This document shows, one piece after another, positions 34,125 to 43,048 of a stretch of 64,000 nucleotides of DNA. The stretch lies in the NCBI GenBank assembly GCA_963725035.1, contig CAVRWX010000010.1, positions 248,001 through 312,000 of the forward strand. Reading direction: 5' to 3'. Position 1 is the first letter of the stretch. Every line of letters begins with the position of its first letter. Source of the DNA: JALZKA01 sp963725035 (GTDB taxonomy: Bacteria; Actinomycetota; Thermoleophilia; Solirubrobacterales; 70-9). The notes beneath the pieces are model-generated. The model saw only the letters and a program-made list of their open reading frames with translations. It did not search any database and was not told the DNA's origin. Made by a program: the position numbers and the translations under genes.

Positions 34125-34960
34125 GAGCGGTCTCCGTTCCCCGACTTGACCTTCTCGGTGCGGAGGGCCTTCGGCTTCGTGTCCGCGCGGAGCCACGGCG
34201 GCGCGGTGGTGCCGAGCTTGACGACGAGGTAGAGGTGGGCAAGGAGCAGAGCGATGATCGCGCCGGGAACGAGCAGCATGTGGAGCGCGTAGAAGCGCGA
34301 GAGCGTGGTTGCCTCGAACTCGGCGCCGGCGCGCAGGAAGTCGGCGAGGTAGGGGCCGACGATCGGGCCGGTGCCGTTGATGTTCATGGCGACGATCGTC
34401 GCCCAGTAGGAGCGCTGGTCGAAGGGCAGGAGGTAGCCGGTGAGGCCCATGACCAGGGTGAGGACGATCAGGACGACGCCGATCACCCAGTTGAGCTCGC
34501 GCGGGTACTTATAGGCGCCGAAGAAGAAGACGCGGCCCATGTGGAGGAAGATCAGGATGATCATCACCGAGGCGCCCCACTTGTGGAGGCCGCGGACGAA
34601 CTCGCCCATGAAGACGTCGTTGGTGAGGTTCGTGATCGAGGCGTAGGCCTCGACCGGCGACGGCGTGTAGTACATCGCCAGGAAGACGCCGGTCAGCGCC
34701 TGGACGACGAAGGCGAACAACGTGGCCGAGCCGAGGGTGTAGAACCAGTTCGTGCCCTTGGGCACCTTGCGAAGCAGCATGCCCGTGAGGAACGGGCTGG
34801 CGCCGCTCCGCTCGTCGACCCAACCGATGAGGTCGACGCCGGCCTCCTTCGCCGTGTCGACTACGACGGAACCCTCGTCGTCGCTGTTGGCGCTCGCGCC
34901 GTTGCGTTTGCCGTTCTGGCCGGGCTTGGCGGGCTTGCGGAGGAGTGAGTTCTTGGCCAT
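34121..34960 (-). CDS. qcrB: Menaquinol:cytochrome c reductase, cytochrome b N-terminal subunit
   Basis: 279 residues with four core helices and the paired heme histidines (RGLHKWGASVMIILIFLHMG and YALHMLLVPGAIIALLLAHL). It is the b6-like half; the remaining helices are in QcrC. The first 40 residues are a basic, disordered extension (RKPAKPGQNGKRNGAS). The gene starts 3 bases after the qcrA stop. Confidence 0.92.
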   Translation of the reverse strand: MAKNSLLRKPAKPGQNGKRNGASANSDDEGSVVVDTAKEAGVDLIGWVDERSGASPFLTGMLLRKVPKGTNWFYTLGSATLFAFVVQALTGVFLAMYYTPSPVEAYASITNLTNDVFMGEFVRGLHKWGASVMIILIFLHMGRVFFFGAYKYPRELNWVIGVVLIVLTLVMGLTGYLLPFDQRSYWATIVAMNINGTGPIVGPYLADFLRAGAEFEATTLSRFYALHMLLVPGAIIALLLAHLYLVVKLGTTAPPWLRADTKPKALRTEKVKSGNGDRS

Positions 34961-34963
34961 GAC

Positions 34964-35638
34964 TTAGGGCGCCGGGGGCGTCGAGGGTCGCGGCGGATAG
35001 AGGTATTCCCAGATCCCTCCGGTGAACTCACCGGGGTCGCGGGCGCGGACGGGCTCGAGATCGTTGGTGACGCTGTAGCGCGGGCCGATCTCGACCTGGC
35101 CGGCGACGACGCGGGTCTGGAAGCGGTCGAGGGGGCGCACAGGCGGACCGCCGATGACGAGGCCCTCGAAGTCATAGGCGCCGCCGTGGCACGGGCAGCT
35201 GAAGATGCCGGCCGCGCGGACGAAGCGGACGGGGCAGCCGAGGTGCGCGCAGCGGGTCGAGACGGCGACGTACTCGGCCGGATCCTCGCCCAGGTCCGCG
35301 GAGCCCTGGCGAACGTAGGCGGTCGTCTTGCCGGCCTCGCCGATGCCGCTGCGGATCGTGATGATCACGGGGAGGTAGACGTCCGGGGAGAACTCGTCGG
35401 TGCTGCCGACGGCTTCCCAGACCTCCTCCGGCGTCTCGAGGATCGGCGCGACGGAGAAGGCGACGAGCGGCAGTGCGACGATCGTGAGCGCGGCCGCTCC
35501 GGCGGCCTGCCCACCCACGATGAACGCGCCGCGGCGCGTCATGGTTTCGCCCTCGTAGTAGCCAGCGGGATGGGGCTTTTCCAAGCCCCCGCTCCCGCTT
35601 ACGGGGCCATCGGTTTTGTCAGCGTCGTTCTCAGCCAA
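34964..35638 (-). CDS. qcrA: Rieske iron-sulfur subunit
   Basis: 224 residues. The [2Fe-2S] ligands are in CAHLGCPVRF and CPCHGGAYD. A membrane helix near residue 35 is preceded by TRRGAFIVGG, which resembles a Tat signal. It transfers electrons from menaquinol to cytochrome c. The start overlaps the end of the upstream gene by 8 bases. Confidence 0.93.
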   Translation of the reverse strand: MAENDADKTDGPVSGSGGLEKPHPAGYYEGETMTRRGAFIVGGQAAGAAALTIVALPLVAFSVAPILETPEEVWEAVGSTDEFSPDVYLPVIITIRSGIGEAGKTTAYVRQGSADLGEDPAEYVAVSTRCAHLGCPVRFVRAAGIFSCPCHGGAYDFEGLVIGGPPVRPLDRFQTRVVAGQVEIGPRYSVTNDLEPVRARDPGEFTGGIWEYLYPPRPSTPPAP

Positions 35639-36236
35639 AATCAGGTCGGTCGGACGGCGGTGATTCTATTGCTTGCGAGGCGTCCGTAAGCGCATCTGTC
35701 AGGCCAGCCGCCGATGCCATCGAACTCGCCGCGGCCCGCGCGGCCTCCTCGGCGCCCGGATTACCCGCTCTCAGCGCGAACTTCGCTTCCTCCAGGCCGT
35801 CCGGCTCGCCCGTCGCAATGGCCATCGTGGAAGCGAGCCACAGCGCCTCGCCAGCGGGGGCGGGCCGGGTCTCGGCGCCGTCGGCGTGGAGTTGCGCGCC
35901 GATCGAGATGAGGTCGGAGAGCTCGCGGACGGCCGGAAGGTCGCCCAACCCGGCGAGCTGCTCGAGGCCGATGGCGTAGAGGTAGTCGCCGGCCAGCAGG
36001 CGCAGGTCGGCGTCCGCGCCGACGATCACGCGCGGCTCTCCGTAGTGGAGGAGGTAGCCCTCGCGCACGGACTCGATCACGAGCGCGTAAGCGGCGGGCT
36101 CGTCCGCAGCGGCCGGCCCGGCGGCCACGAGCGCTCCGAGAGCGGCGGGCGCAGTCGGCTCGGCGACGTGCGGAGAGACGACGGTGTCCTCGGAGCGAAG
36201 CTGCGCGGCGAGGGTGTGGAGGGCTGAGGAGGGCAT
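35631..36236 (-). CDS. Hypothetical helical protein heading the qcr operon
   Basis: 201 residues, alanine-rich and helical, overlapping qcrA by 8 bases, so very likely in the same operon. GYLLHYGEPRVIVGADADLR and AGDYLYAIGLEQLAGLG recall the core of polyprenyl-synthetase-like folds, but no aspartate-rich motif is present. No function assigned. Its position ahead of the Rieske gene suggests assembly or quinone handling, which is only inference. Confidence 0.7.
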   Translation of the reverse strand: MPSSALHTLAAQLRSEDTVVSPHVAEPTAPAALGALVAAGPAAADEPAAYALVIESVREGYLLHYGEPRVIVGADADLRLLAGDYLYAIGLEQLAGLGDLPAVRELSDLISIGAQLHADGAETRPAPAGEALWLASTMAIATGEPDGLEEAKFALRAGNPGAEEAARAAASSMASAAGLTDALTDASQAIESPPSDRPDFG

Positions 36237-36305
36237 GGACGGCCCGATTATCGCGGGCGTCGCGGTGCATGCGAGGGCTCGGGCCGCTGCGGCCTTCCGT
36301 CAGCG

Positions 36306-36416
36306 GCGTTCGGCGCTGCGCTGCGCTTGCGTTCTTTCGCGGTTTCGCGGCTGCGTTGCGCTCGCATTTCTCGCGTTCGGCGCTCCGCTGCGCTTGCGTT
36401 CTTTCGCGGTTTCGCG
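36306..36416. repeat. 44-bp near-identical direct repeats
   Basis: 36306-36349 and 36373-36416 differ at one base and have a 67-bp period. The spacer looks like a decayed partial third unit. They occupy most of the 294-base gap between the qcr-operon start and the AbiEi-like gene; no gene is seen in that gap. Confidence 0.75.
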
Positions 36417-36530
36417 CGTGATTCGGCTCGTTTGGGTGGGCACTAATGGGAGATTTCCTGGGAGCGTTTCGCGTGTGGTAATCCGCGACCTCTCAGCGAA
36501 CGTCCGGAGTACACACGAGCTCTGATCTCC

Positions 36531-37459
36531 GTGGCTGACCGGGATGCTGAGCTCAATGCGATTGCCGCGCGGCAGCACCGCATCGTCACCACGAGACGCC
36601 TCCGCTGCCTGGGGATTTCGCGCTCCATGGTGACTCGTCGCAGGCTCAGTGACGGCAGATCTGACTCGGCTCCATCTTCGCGGTCTATCTCGTCGGGCCG
36701 GGGCCTCCCACTCGCAAAGGACGTTGGCTTGCCGCAGTTCTTGCCGCCGGCGAGGGCGCCCTCCTGGCGCGCACCTTTGCCGCGTCGCTCCACGACATCG
36801 CAAAGCCGCGCGGGTCGCGAATCGACGTAATCGTTCCAGCGCACCGCCGCGCGAAGCTGAAGGGCGTCCGGCTCCACCGCTGCCGCCGGATCCACCCAGA
36901 CGACATCTCCTTGGTCGACTCAATCCCGGTCACGTCCGTCGAGCGGACCCTTTGCGACCTCGCAACCGTCCTGCGCTACGCCGACCTGAAACGCGCCTTC
37001 GAGAAAGCCGAGCGCCGCCACCTCATCGACCACCGCAAGCTCCGCGAGGCAGTCGAGCGCATGCGCGGCTCGTCAGGCGCCGCGACGATGCGGCAGCTCC
37101 TCGGCTACGACCCACGGCCGGCAACCGAGACGCGCTCCGAACTCGAGATCGCCTTTCTCGAGCTGGTCACCAATGCCGGCCTGCCGCCGTATCAGCGCAA
37201 CGTCGTCGTCCACGGCCACGACATCGACGCGTACTGGCCCGAAGCGAACCTCGTCGTCGAGCTCCAGAGCTACACGTGGCACTCGGACCCCGAAGCGTTC
37301 GAACGAGATCACGCGAAGCTGGCGCAGCTGCAGGTTGCGGGGTGCGAAGTCCTAGCCCTCACTTATCACCAGGTGACCAACGAGGGCGAATGGGTAGCCA
37401 ACGCGATCCGATCAACCCTGGAAGCAGACGATCAGGAACCAGCCACCAAAGCCGCCTGA
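36531..37459 (+). pseudogene. AbiEi-like/DUF559 protein, frameshifted near the N-terminus
   Basis: Frame one starts MADRDAELNAIAARQHRIVTTR, the usual AbiEi antitoxin-type winged-helix opening (LGISRSMVTRRR). After about 36690 the continuation lies in another frame: WLAAVLAAGEGALLARTFAA, then PVTSVERTLCDLA, and a C-terminal DUF559 nuclease-like domain (HDIDAYWPEANLVVELQSY, FERDHAKLAQLQVAGCEVL). Such proteins are numerous in Solirubrobacterales-like genomes; any toxin-antitoxin role is not shown here, and no AbiEii partner is adjacent. A 58-bp repeat lies immediately upstream. Confidence 0.7.
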
Positions 37460-37562
37460 CTGAGCCTGTCCCGGCTTTATGGCCCTCTCTCCCTTATTGC
37501 CCAAACGAACGCCTCGCGCCACGCAACCACCACGCGAAAGACCGCAGCGGCCGGCGGCGCCG

Positions 37563-37814
37563 CTAGTGCGCCACGGGCGGCGGGATTCCGCGCGCCAGCT
37601 GGATGAGGCTCCAGGCTGACACGATCGCCCAGACGCCCTCGAGGAGGGCGAAGCCCCACTGCTCCTCGACGATGGCGAGGACGAAGAGGATCGCCGAGCC
37701 CACGAGGTTGAGCCACAGGTACGTGAACGACGTGGCGCTGATCCAGCCCCTGAGCTGCCCGGCGAAGCCGGCGAGGATCAAGAGCGCGCCGACGATCTGG
37801 ATTGCCTGATCCAT
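37563..37814 (-). CDS. CBU_0592-family small membrane protein
   Basis: 83 residues with three membrane helices (IVGALLILAGFAGQLRG; TYLWLNLVGSAILFVLAIV; GFALLEGVWAIVSAWSLIQL). This matches the CBU_0592 family, function unknown. Its ATG directly follows the hemL TAA, so it is the last gene of the heme cluster. Confidence 0.85.
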   Translation of the reverse strand: MDQAIQIVGALLILAGFAGQLRGWISATSFTYLWLNLVGSAILFVLAIVEEQWGFALLEGVWAIVSAWSLIQLARGIPPPVAH

Positions 37815-39125
37815 TTAGTAGCTCAGCTGAGCGCTTCGGCGAACGCCTCGGACGCAGCGTCGCACGGTGCGCTCGATCGCAGCCTCGTCGTGCGCGAGCG
37901 AGACGAACCACGCCTCGAACTGCGACGCCGGCGGGTAGATGCCGCGGTCGAGCATCCCGCGGGCGAAGCGCCCGTAAGCGTCGAGGTCGCAGGCCGATGC
38001 GCCGGCGAAGTCGCGCGGCGCCTCCTCGGCGAAGAACGGCGTGACGAGCCCCGGAACCGAGACGACCGAGACGGGCAGGCCATCCGCGGCCCCGCGCAGG
38101 CCGGAAGCCAGCTGGTCCGTCAGCGCAGCGAGTCGCCGGTATGCCGCGGCGTCCAGGTTCTCGAGCGTCGCGAGCCCCGCCGCGACCGCGAGCGGATTGC
38201 CGCTCAGCGTTCCCGCCTGGTAGACGTCGCCCGCGGGCGCGATCCGCTGCATCAACTTGCGCGAGGCGCCGTAAGCGGCGGCCGGCAGCCCGCCGCCGAT
38301 CACCTTGCCCATCACCGTGATGTCCGCCTTCACGCCGAGCAGCTCCTGCGCGCCGCCGCGCGCGACGCGGAATCCCGAGATCACCTCGTCGAGCACCAAC
38401 AGCGCGCCGTTCGCGGTCGCGAGCTCGCGCATCCCCTCGAGGAACCCCGCCTCGGGCGGGACCAGGCCCATGTTTGCCGGCAGCGGCTCGGCGATGACCG
38501 CTGCGAACTCGCGCTCGGCCAGCGCCGCCTCCAGCGCCTCGAGGTCGTTCCAGGGCACCACGATCGTGTCGGCCGCCTGCGCCTCCGTCACGCCCGGGCT
38601 CGCCGGGATGCCCGCGGTCGCAAGGCCCGACCCCGCCTCGGCCAGGAGCCCGTCGACGTGCCCGTGGTAGGCGCCCGCGAACTTCAACACCGGGTCGCGC
38701 CCCGTCGCCGCGCGGGCGAGGCGCAACGCGCTCATCGAAGCCTCCGTCCCCGACGACGTCATCCGCACCATCTCGACCGAGGCGAACCGGTCGCAGACCT
38801 CGGCGGCGAGCTCGACCTCGCCCTCCGTCGGCGCGCCGTACGACGTGCCGCGCTCGGCGGCGCTCTGAACGGCATCGACGACGTCGGGATGCGCGTGGCC
38901 AAGGATCAAGGGGCCCCACGAGCACACCCAGTCGACATAGCGGTGCCCGTCGACGTCGATCAGCTCAAAGCCCTCGCCGCGCTGGACGAAGATCGGATGG
39001 TCCCGCCCGATCGAGCGCATCGCCCGCACCGGCGAATTGACGCCACCGGGCATCAACCCAGCCGCGCGCGCGTAAATCACCTCAGACGTACGGGTATCGG
39101 TCCGAGCCGTCACAGTTCCGCGCAC
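37815..39125 (-). CDS. hemL: Glutamate-1-semialdehyde 2,1-aminomutase
   Basis: About 436 residues. MPGGVNSPVRAM near the N-terminus, SGTEASMSALRLARA, and the PLP lysine in TVMGKVIGGGLPAAAYG identify GSA aminomutase, which makes 5-aminolevulinate in the C5 pathway. Starts at GTG 39125 or GTG 39113. A palindromic repeat lies just upstream, inside the hemB-ahb-hemL set. Confidence 0.94.
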   Translation of the reverse strand: MRGTVTARTDTRTSEVIYARAAGLMPGGVNSPVRAMRSIGRDHPIFVQRGEGFELIDVDGHRYVDWVCSWGPLILGHAHPDVVDAVQSAAERGTSYGAPTEGEVELAAEVCDRFASVEMVRMTSSGTEASMSALRLARAATGRDPVLKFAGAYHGHVDGLLAEAGSGLATAGIPASPGVTEAQAADTIVVPWNDLEALEAALAEREFAAVIAEPLPANMGLVPPEAGFLEGMRELATANGALLVLDEVISGFRVARGGAQELLGVKADITVMGKVIGGGLPAAAYGASRKLMQRIAPAGDVYQAGTLSGNPLAVAAGLATLENLDAAAYRRLAALTDQLASGLRGAADGLPVSVVSVPGLVTPFFAEEAPRDFAGASACDLDAYGRFARGMLDRGIYPPASQFEAWFVSLAHDEAAIERTVRRCVRGVRRSAQLSY

Positions 39126-39127
39126 TT

Positions 39128-39152
39128 GGTGCCAGGCACCGTGCCTGGCACC
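39128..39152. repeat. GTGCCWGGCAC palindromic repeat, copy 5
   Basis: A GTGCCAGGCAC and a GTGCCTGGCAC unit facing each other around a central C form a perfect dyad. It lies between the AhbAB-like stop and the hemL start. Confidence 0.9.
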
Positions 39153-39164
39153 GGGCGGCTGGCG

Positions 39165-40256
39165 CTACACACCCGCGTGCTCGCGTTCCCAGTCCGAGTA
39201 CTCGTCCGTGAAGTAGCGCAGGCGGATCTTCTTGAACTCGGTCGAGGAGTAGAGGATCGCCCGGTCCTCGCCGTGAAGCCCGTGCTCGTCGGCGATGGAC
39301 TGGAGGATCGCGTCGCACTCCTCCTTCGAGCGCCCATGGGCCATCGTGAACACCGAGTACGGCCAGTCCTCATACGTCGGGCGCTCGTAGCAGTGCGAGA
39401 TGCCGCGGACGGAAGCCATCTGCGTGCCCACCTCGAGGATCTCGCCGTCCGGCACCTTCCACACTCCCATCCCGTTCGCCGAGAAGCCGGCGCGGCGGTG
39501 GTAGAGGATCGCCGCGACGCGGCGGAGCAGCTTGCGCTCGACCATGCCCTCGAGGTGCGCGAGGAAATCCTCGACGGAGCGGCCCACTTCGGCAGCCGCC
39601 GTCTCGTACGGGCGCTCGATCGCCTCCATCGGCCCCTGGAGCGCGCGGATCACAGCGATGTCGAAGTCGTCGTACGGCTGGCGCTCGAGCTCGCGCGGAG
39701 TCGCGGCGTCGGCGACGGCGGCGAGCGCGTCGGTGCCCTTCTCCATCTCCAGGTTCATGTTGATCTTGAAGAGCTTCAGCGTCGGCAACTGGCGGATCGA
39801 CTCGGCGCCGGTCATCTCCTGAAGGACGTCGAGCGAGCCCTGAAGCCCCAGCTTCGAGTCCGGCGGCGTCGCGATCGTGAACCAGAGGTTGAACTCGTGC
39901 GTCCGCAGGTAGTTGTGGGAGACGCCGGGGTGCGAGTTGATGAGCTTCGCGGCACGGTGCGGGTTCTCCGCGTCCACCTTCGCCGCCACGAGCATCGAGT
40001 CGAAGCCGAGCGCGCGCGTGTCGAAGATCGGCGTGATCTCGCGGATGATCCGCCCGTCGAGCAGGCGCTGCGTCCGCTCGAGCGTCTCCTCCACCGTGAT
40101 CCCCGCCTCGTCCGCGATCGGCCCGAACGGCTCGCGAACGAGCTGGAAGCTCGACTGCAGGAGGTTCATCAGGCGCTTGTCCGTGTCGTCGAGCGGGATC
40201 GCCGACCCGTCCTTGCGCGAGCGCGCCTTCGACTGCGGCGTCTTTACCGGAGCCAT
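39165..40256 (-). CDS. Fused AhbA/AhbB-like siroheme decarboxylase (Lrp/AsnC fold)
   Basis: 363 residues made of two Lrp/AsnC-type halves. Half one (about 20-180) has SHNYLRTHEFNLWF (113-126); half two (about 195-360) has SHCYERPTYEDWPY (287-300) and MAHGRS with H307. These are the signature histidine-containing segments of AhbA/AhbB and NirDLGH proteins, which decarboxylate siroheme to didecarboxysiroheme. The gene overlaps hemB by 13 bases and precedes hemL, so a tetrapyrrole role is well supported by context. Whether it is an enzyme or a heme-sensing regulator cannot be told here. ATG 40256 chosen because further upstream sequence is antisense-like shadow of hemB. Confidence 0.85.
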   Translation of the reverse strand: MAPVKTPQSKARSRKDGSAIPLDDTDKRLMNLLQSSFQLVREPFGPIADEAGITVEETLERTQRLLDGRIIREITPIFDTRALGFDSMLVAAKVDAENPHRAAKLINSHPGVSHNYLRTHEFNLWFTIATPPDSKLGLQGSLDVLQEMTGAESIRQLPTLKLFKINMNLEMEKGTDALAAVADAATPRELERQPYDDFDIAVIRALQGPMEAIERPYETAAAEVGRSVEDFLAHLEGMVERKLLRRVAAILYHRRAGFSANGMGVWKVPDGEILEVGTQMASVRGISHCYERPTYEDWPYSVFTMAHGRSKEECDAILQSIADEHGLHGEDRAILYSSTEFKKIRLRYFTDEYSDWEREHAGV

Positions 40257-41215
40257 TCCGCAGCCTCCTTCGCGTAGTAGGTGAAGATCAGGTCCGCACC
40301 GGCGCGCTTGATCGAGGTGAGCGTCTCGAGCGCAGTGGAGCGCTCGTCGAGCCAGCCGTTCTGCGCAGCCGCCTTGAGCGCCGAGTACTCCCCGGACACC
40401 TGGTACGCGGCGACGGGAGCGCCCGTCTCGTCCTTGATCCGGCGGATCACGTCGAGGTACGGGGTCGCCGGCTTCACCATCACGATGTCCGCGCCCTCGT
40501 CGAGGTCGAGCTTCGCCTCGCGCACCGCCTCGGCGGCGTTGGCCGGATCCATCTGGTAGCCGCGCCGGTCGCCGAACTCCGGCGTCGAATCGACGGCTTC
40601 GCGGAACGGCCCGTAGTAGGCGGACGCGTACTTCGCCGAGTAGGCGATGATCGGAGTGTTCGGGAAGCCCTCCTCGTCGAGCTGGTGGCGGATCATCCCC
40701 ACGCGCCCGTCCATCATGTCCGAGGGGCAGACGACGTCGGCGCCCGCCTCGGCGTGGGAGATCGCCGTCTTCGCCAGGAGCTCGAGCGAGATGTCGTTGT
40801 CGACGTCGCCGTCGCGGACGAAGCCGCAGTGGCCGTGCGAGGTGTACTCGCAGAGACATACGTCGGTCATCACGGTCAGGCCGGGATGCGCCTCCTTGAC
40901 GGCGCGCACCGCGAGCTGGACGACGCCCTCGGAGTCATACGCGCCCGAGCCGACCTCGTCCTTGGCCGAGGGGATGCCGAAGAGGAGGATCGCCGGAACA
41001 CCCGAGGCGTGAAGGTCGCCGGCCTCTTCGACCAGCTCGTTGATCGAGAGGCGGTCGATGCCCGGCATCGAAGCGACGGGCTCGCGCACGCCCTCGTCGG
41101 CGACGACGAAAAGCGGCTGCACCAGATGGCGAACCGACAGCTCGGTCTCGCGCACGAGGTCGCGAAGAGCGGTGGTTGCGCGCAGGCGCCGCATGCGCGT
41201 CGCAGGGAAGCTCAC
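40244..41215 (-). CDS. hemB: Porphobilinogen synthase
   Basis: 323 residues. The Schiff-base lysine lies in MVKPATPYLD, and the metal site in DVCLCEYTSHGHCG has the cysteines of zinc-dependent enzymes. It condenses two 5-aminolevulinate molecules to porphobilinogen. First gene of the hemB-ahbAB-hemL-CBU_0592 set. Confidence 0.96.
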   Translation of the reverse strand: MSFPATRMRRLRATTALRDLVRETELSVRHLVQPLFVVADEGVREPVASMPGIDRLSINELVEEAGDLHASGVPAILLFGIPSAKDEVGSGAYDSEGVVQLAVRAVKEAHPGLTVMTDVCLCEYTSHGHCGFVRDGDVDNDISLELLAKTAISHAEAGADVVCPSDMMDGRVGMIRHQLDEEGFPNTPIIAYSAKYASAYYGPFREAVDSTPEFGDRRGYQMDPANAAEAVREAKLDLDEGADIVMVKPATPYLDVIRRIKDETGAPVAAYQVSGEYSALKAAAQNGWLDERSTALETLTSIKRAGADLIFTYYAKEAAEWLR

Positions 41216-41225
41216 CCCGCGAAGT

Positions 41226-41645
41226 CTAGGAGGACTCGCCGGTATGGGCGTGGGTTTCGCTCAGCAGAGCGGCTGCGGATCGCCAGGCCTCGGGCGAAGG
41301 ACGCTCGAGGTGACGGTTGTCGAACCCCTCCTCGCCGAGATCGGGCATATTCGGGTTGAAGAGGCACTGGTACCCCGAGTCCGTGTCGCCGTTCTTGGCA
41401 TCCACAAGGAAGGCGACGTCTCCCGACCGGTTCTTCACCGAAGAGGCTCTGTTGTTGAGCTCTTTCGAGACGTTCGTCGCGCCCTTCTTCTCGAACACCT
41501 CGCGGTCGCCTCGATAGTTCGTCTTGGCCCAGATGCACACGGCGCCCTCAGGGCATGCCTTGCCCCGCTTCGAGCTCGCAGCGTCACCGGTGGCGGGCGC
41601 AACGACCAGCGCTGCCGCGATCGAAATCAGGAACATCCGCTTCAT
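41226..41645 (-). CDS. Secreted peptidase inhibitor I36/crystallin-like protein
   Basis: 139 residues with a signal peptide (MKRMFLISIAAALVVA, cleavage near GDAAS). The mature region CPEGAVCIWAKTNYRGDREVF, NNRASSVKN and CLFNPN fits the I36/beta-gamma-crystallin-like family of small secreted actinobacterial proteins. AAGGAG lies 6 bases before ATG 41645 but abuts ATG 41651, which decides the start. Target protease unknown. Confidence 0.75.
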   Translation of the reverse strand: MKRMFLISIAAALVVAPATGDAASSKRGKACPEGAVCIWAKTNYRGDREVFEKKGATNVSKELNNRASSVKNRSGDVAFLVDAKNGDTDSGYQCLFNPNMPDLGEEGFDNRHLERPSPEAWRSAAALLSETHAHTGESS

Positions 41646-41692
41646 GCCCATCTCCTTCAGTTGGGGTACGACGCGAGCCTAAGCGAGATCGC

Positions 41693-43048
41693 TCATGCAA
41701 AACGCCTGAGTGCGAGGCGTGCAAGAACGGCGTAGGCCACGGTGATCGCGGCCAGGTGGAGAAGCGGCACGCCGATGCCGGGCGCGGAGGAGTCGAGCGC
41801 AGAGGTCATCGCGTCGAGCGACGGGTCGAAGGGGAAGAGCGCCCGGAAGATCTCGAGCGCCTTGTAAACGCCCCCGCTCACCGTGCCCGACGGCACGAGC
41901 GAGAGGAACGCGACCGGCAGGGAGATCATGAACGCGAGGAGCGAGGACGCTCTCACCTCACGCGCGGCACCGCCGATCGCCGCGCCGAACGCGGCGAAGG
42001 CTGCGCCCCCGACGATGATCGCCAGGACGATCAGGCCTATCCGCTCCCACGCGATCGAGACGAACGGCGTCAGCACGCCCAGCATCACGAGCGTCACGGC
42101 GATCGACGCGACCACCCCCAGCGCCAGCTTTTCGACCAGGAGCCCCGTCTGGCCGACCGAGCCTCGCGTGATGCGGGTGAACGCGTTCTCCTCGCGCTCG
42201 AGCGCGAGCGACCCGGCGACCAGAAGCACGGTCACGAACATCAGCGTCACGGTCGCCGCGATGCCGATCGCGAACGAGCTCAGCGATGTCGAGGCGCCCG
42301 AGACCACCTCCTTGTCCACCGCGATCGGGCTCGACACCGCGCCCAGCAGAGGCAGCGCGAACTCCAGGTTGTCCTCGGCCGTCTCCGAGAACTCGATCAC
42401 GCGCTGGAGCTCTTCCTGCTCTGCCGGCGGCAACCCCTCGGCGACGGAGGTGAGGATCTCGCTCGAGGCGGTGAGGCCCAGGATCTCGATCGAGTCGCCC
42501 AGCAACGGCACGGTGAAGGTCCCGCCCTCGATCAGGAGGTCGATGTAGGCCGCGGCCTGCTCGGAGATGCGCTGGGAGAGGATCAGGTTCGCCTCGGTGA
42601 TCAGCGCCGAGATCCGGTCGTCGACCAGCTGCGCCTTCACCGGGTCGTCCTCGTTCACGAGCACCTCGACGGTGGGCTCCTCGGGATTGAGGGTGGTGAG
42701 AGAGCGCAATCGGTCCAGCAGGTCCTCGGGCAGGATGAGCGCGCCCAGCACCTCGCCGTCCTCGACCATCTGCTCTGCCTCTTCGCGCGAGTCGACGTCG
42801 ACGCACTCGACCCGGTCGCAGAGCTGGCTGCGCGCCTCGGTGGCGCCGAACTCTTCCTCGCCGGCGCCGAGGTCGAAGCTCTCGCCCTCCGCCACCTCGT
42901 TCAAGAACGCGACCCGCGGCTTGCCCTCGTCGCCCGAGAGCGCGAAGCCGATCAGGATCCCGATCACGACGGGGTAGCCGATGAGAAGCGCCGTCACCAG
43001 CGGCGAGCGCCGCAGGATCTGGAGGTCCTTGAGGAGGAGCCAGCGCAT
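41693..43048 (-). CDS. ABC-2 type transporter permease
   Basis: 451 residues. A helix near residues 20-38 (VTALLIGYPVVIGILIGFAL), a large extracellular domain (about 45-235), then five membrane helices. This is the ABC-2 exporter permease layout. It starts next to the ATPase stop, forming an exporter pair. Substrate unknown (drug, lipid or peptide). Confidence 0.85.
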   Translation of the reverse strand: MRWLLLKDLQILRRSPLVTALLIGYPVVIGILIGFALSGDEGKPRVAFLNEVAEGESFDLGAGEEEFGATEARSQLCDRVECVDVDSREEAEQMVEDGEVLGALILPEDLLDRLRSLTTLNPEEPTVEVLVNEDDPVKAQLVDDRISALITEANLILSQRISEQAAAYIDLLIEGGTFTVPLLGDSIEILGLTASSEILTSVAEGLPPAEQEELQRVIEFSETAEDNLEFALPLLGAVSSPIAVDKEVVSGASTSLSSFAIGIAATVTLMFVTVLLVAGSLALEREENAFTRITRGSVGQTGLLVEKLALGVVASIAVTLVMLGVLTPFVSIAWERIGLIVLAIIVGGAAFAAFGAAIGGAAREVRASSLLAFMISLPVAFLSLVPSGTVSGGVYKALEIFRALFPFDPSLDAMTSALDSSAPGIGVPLLHLAAITVAYAVLARLALRRFA

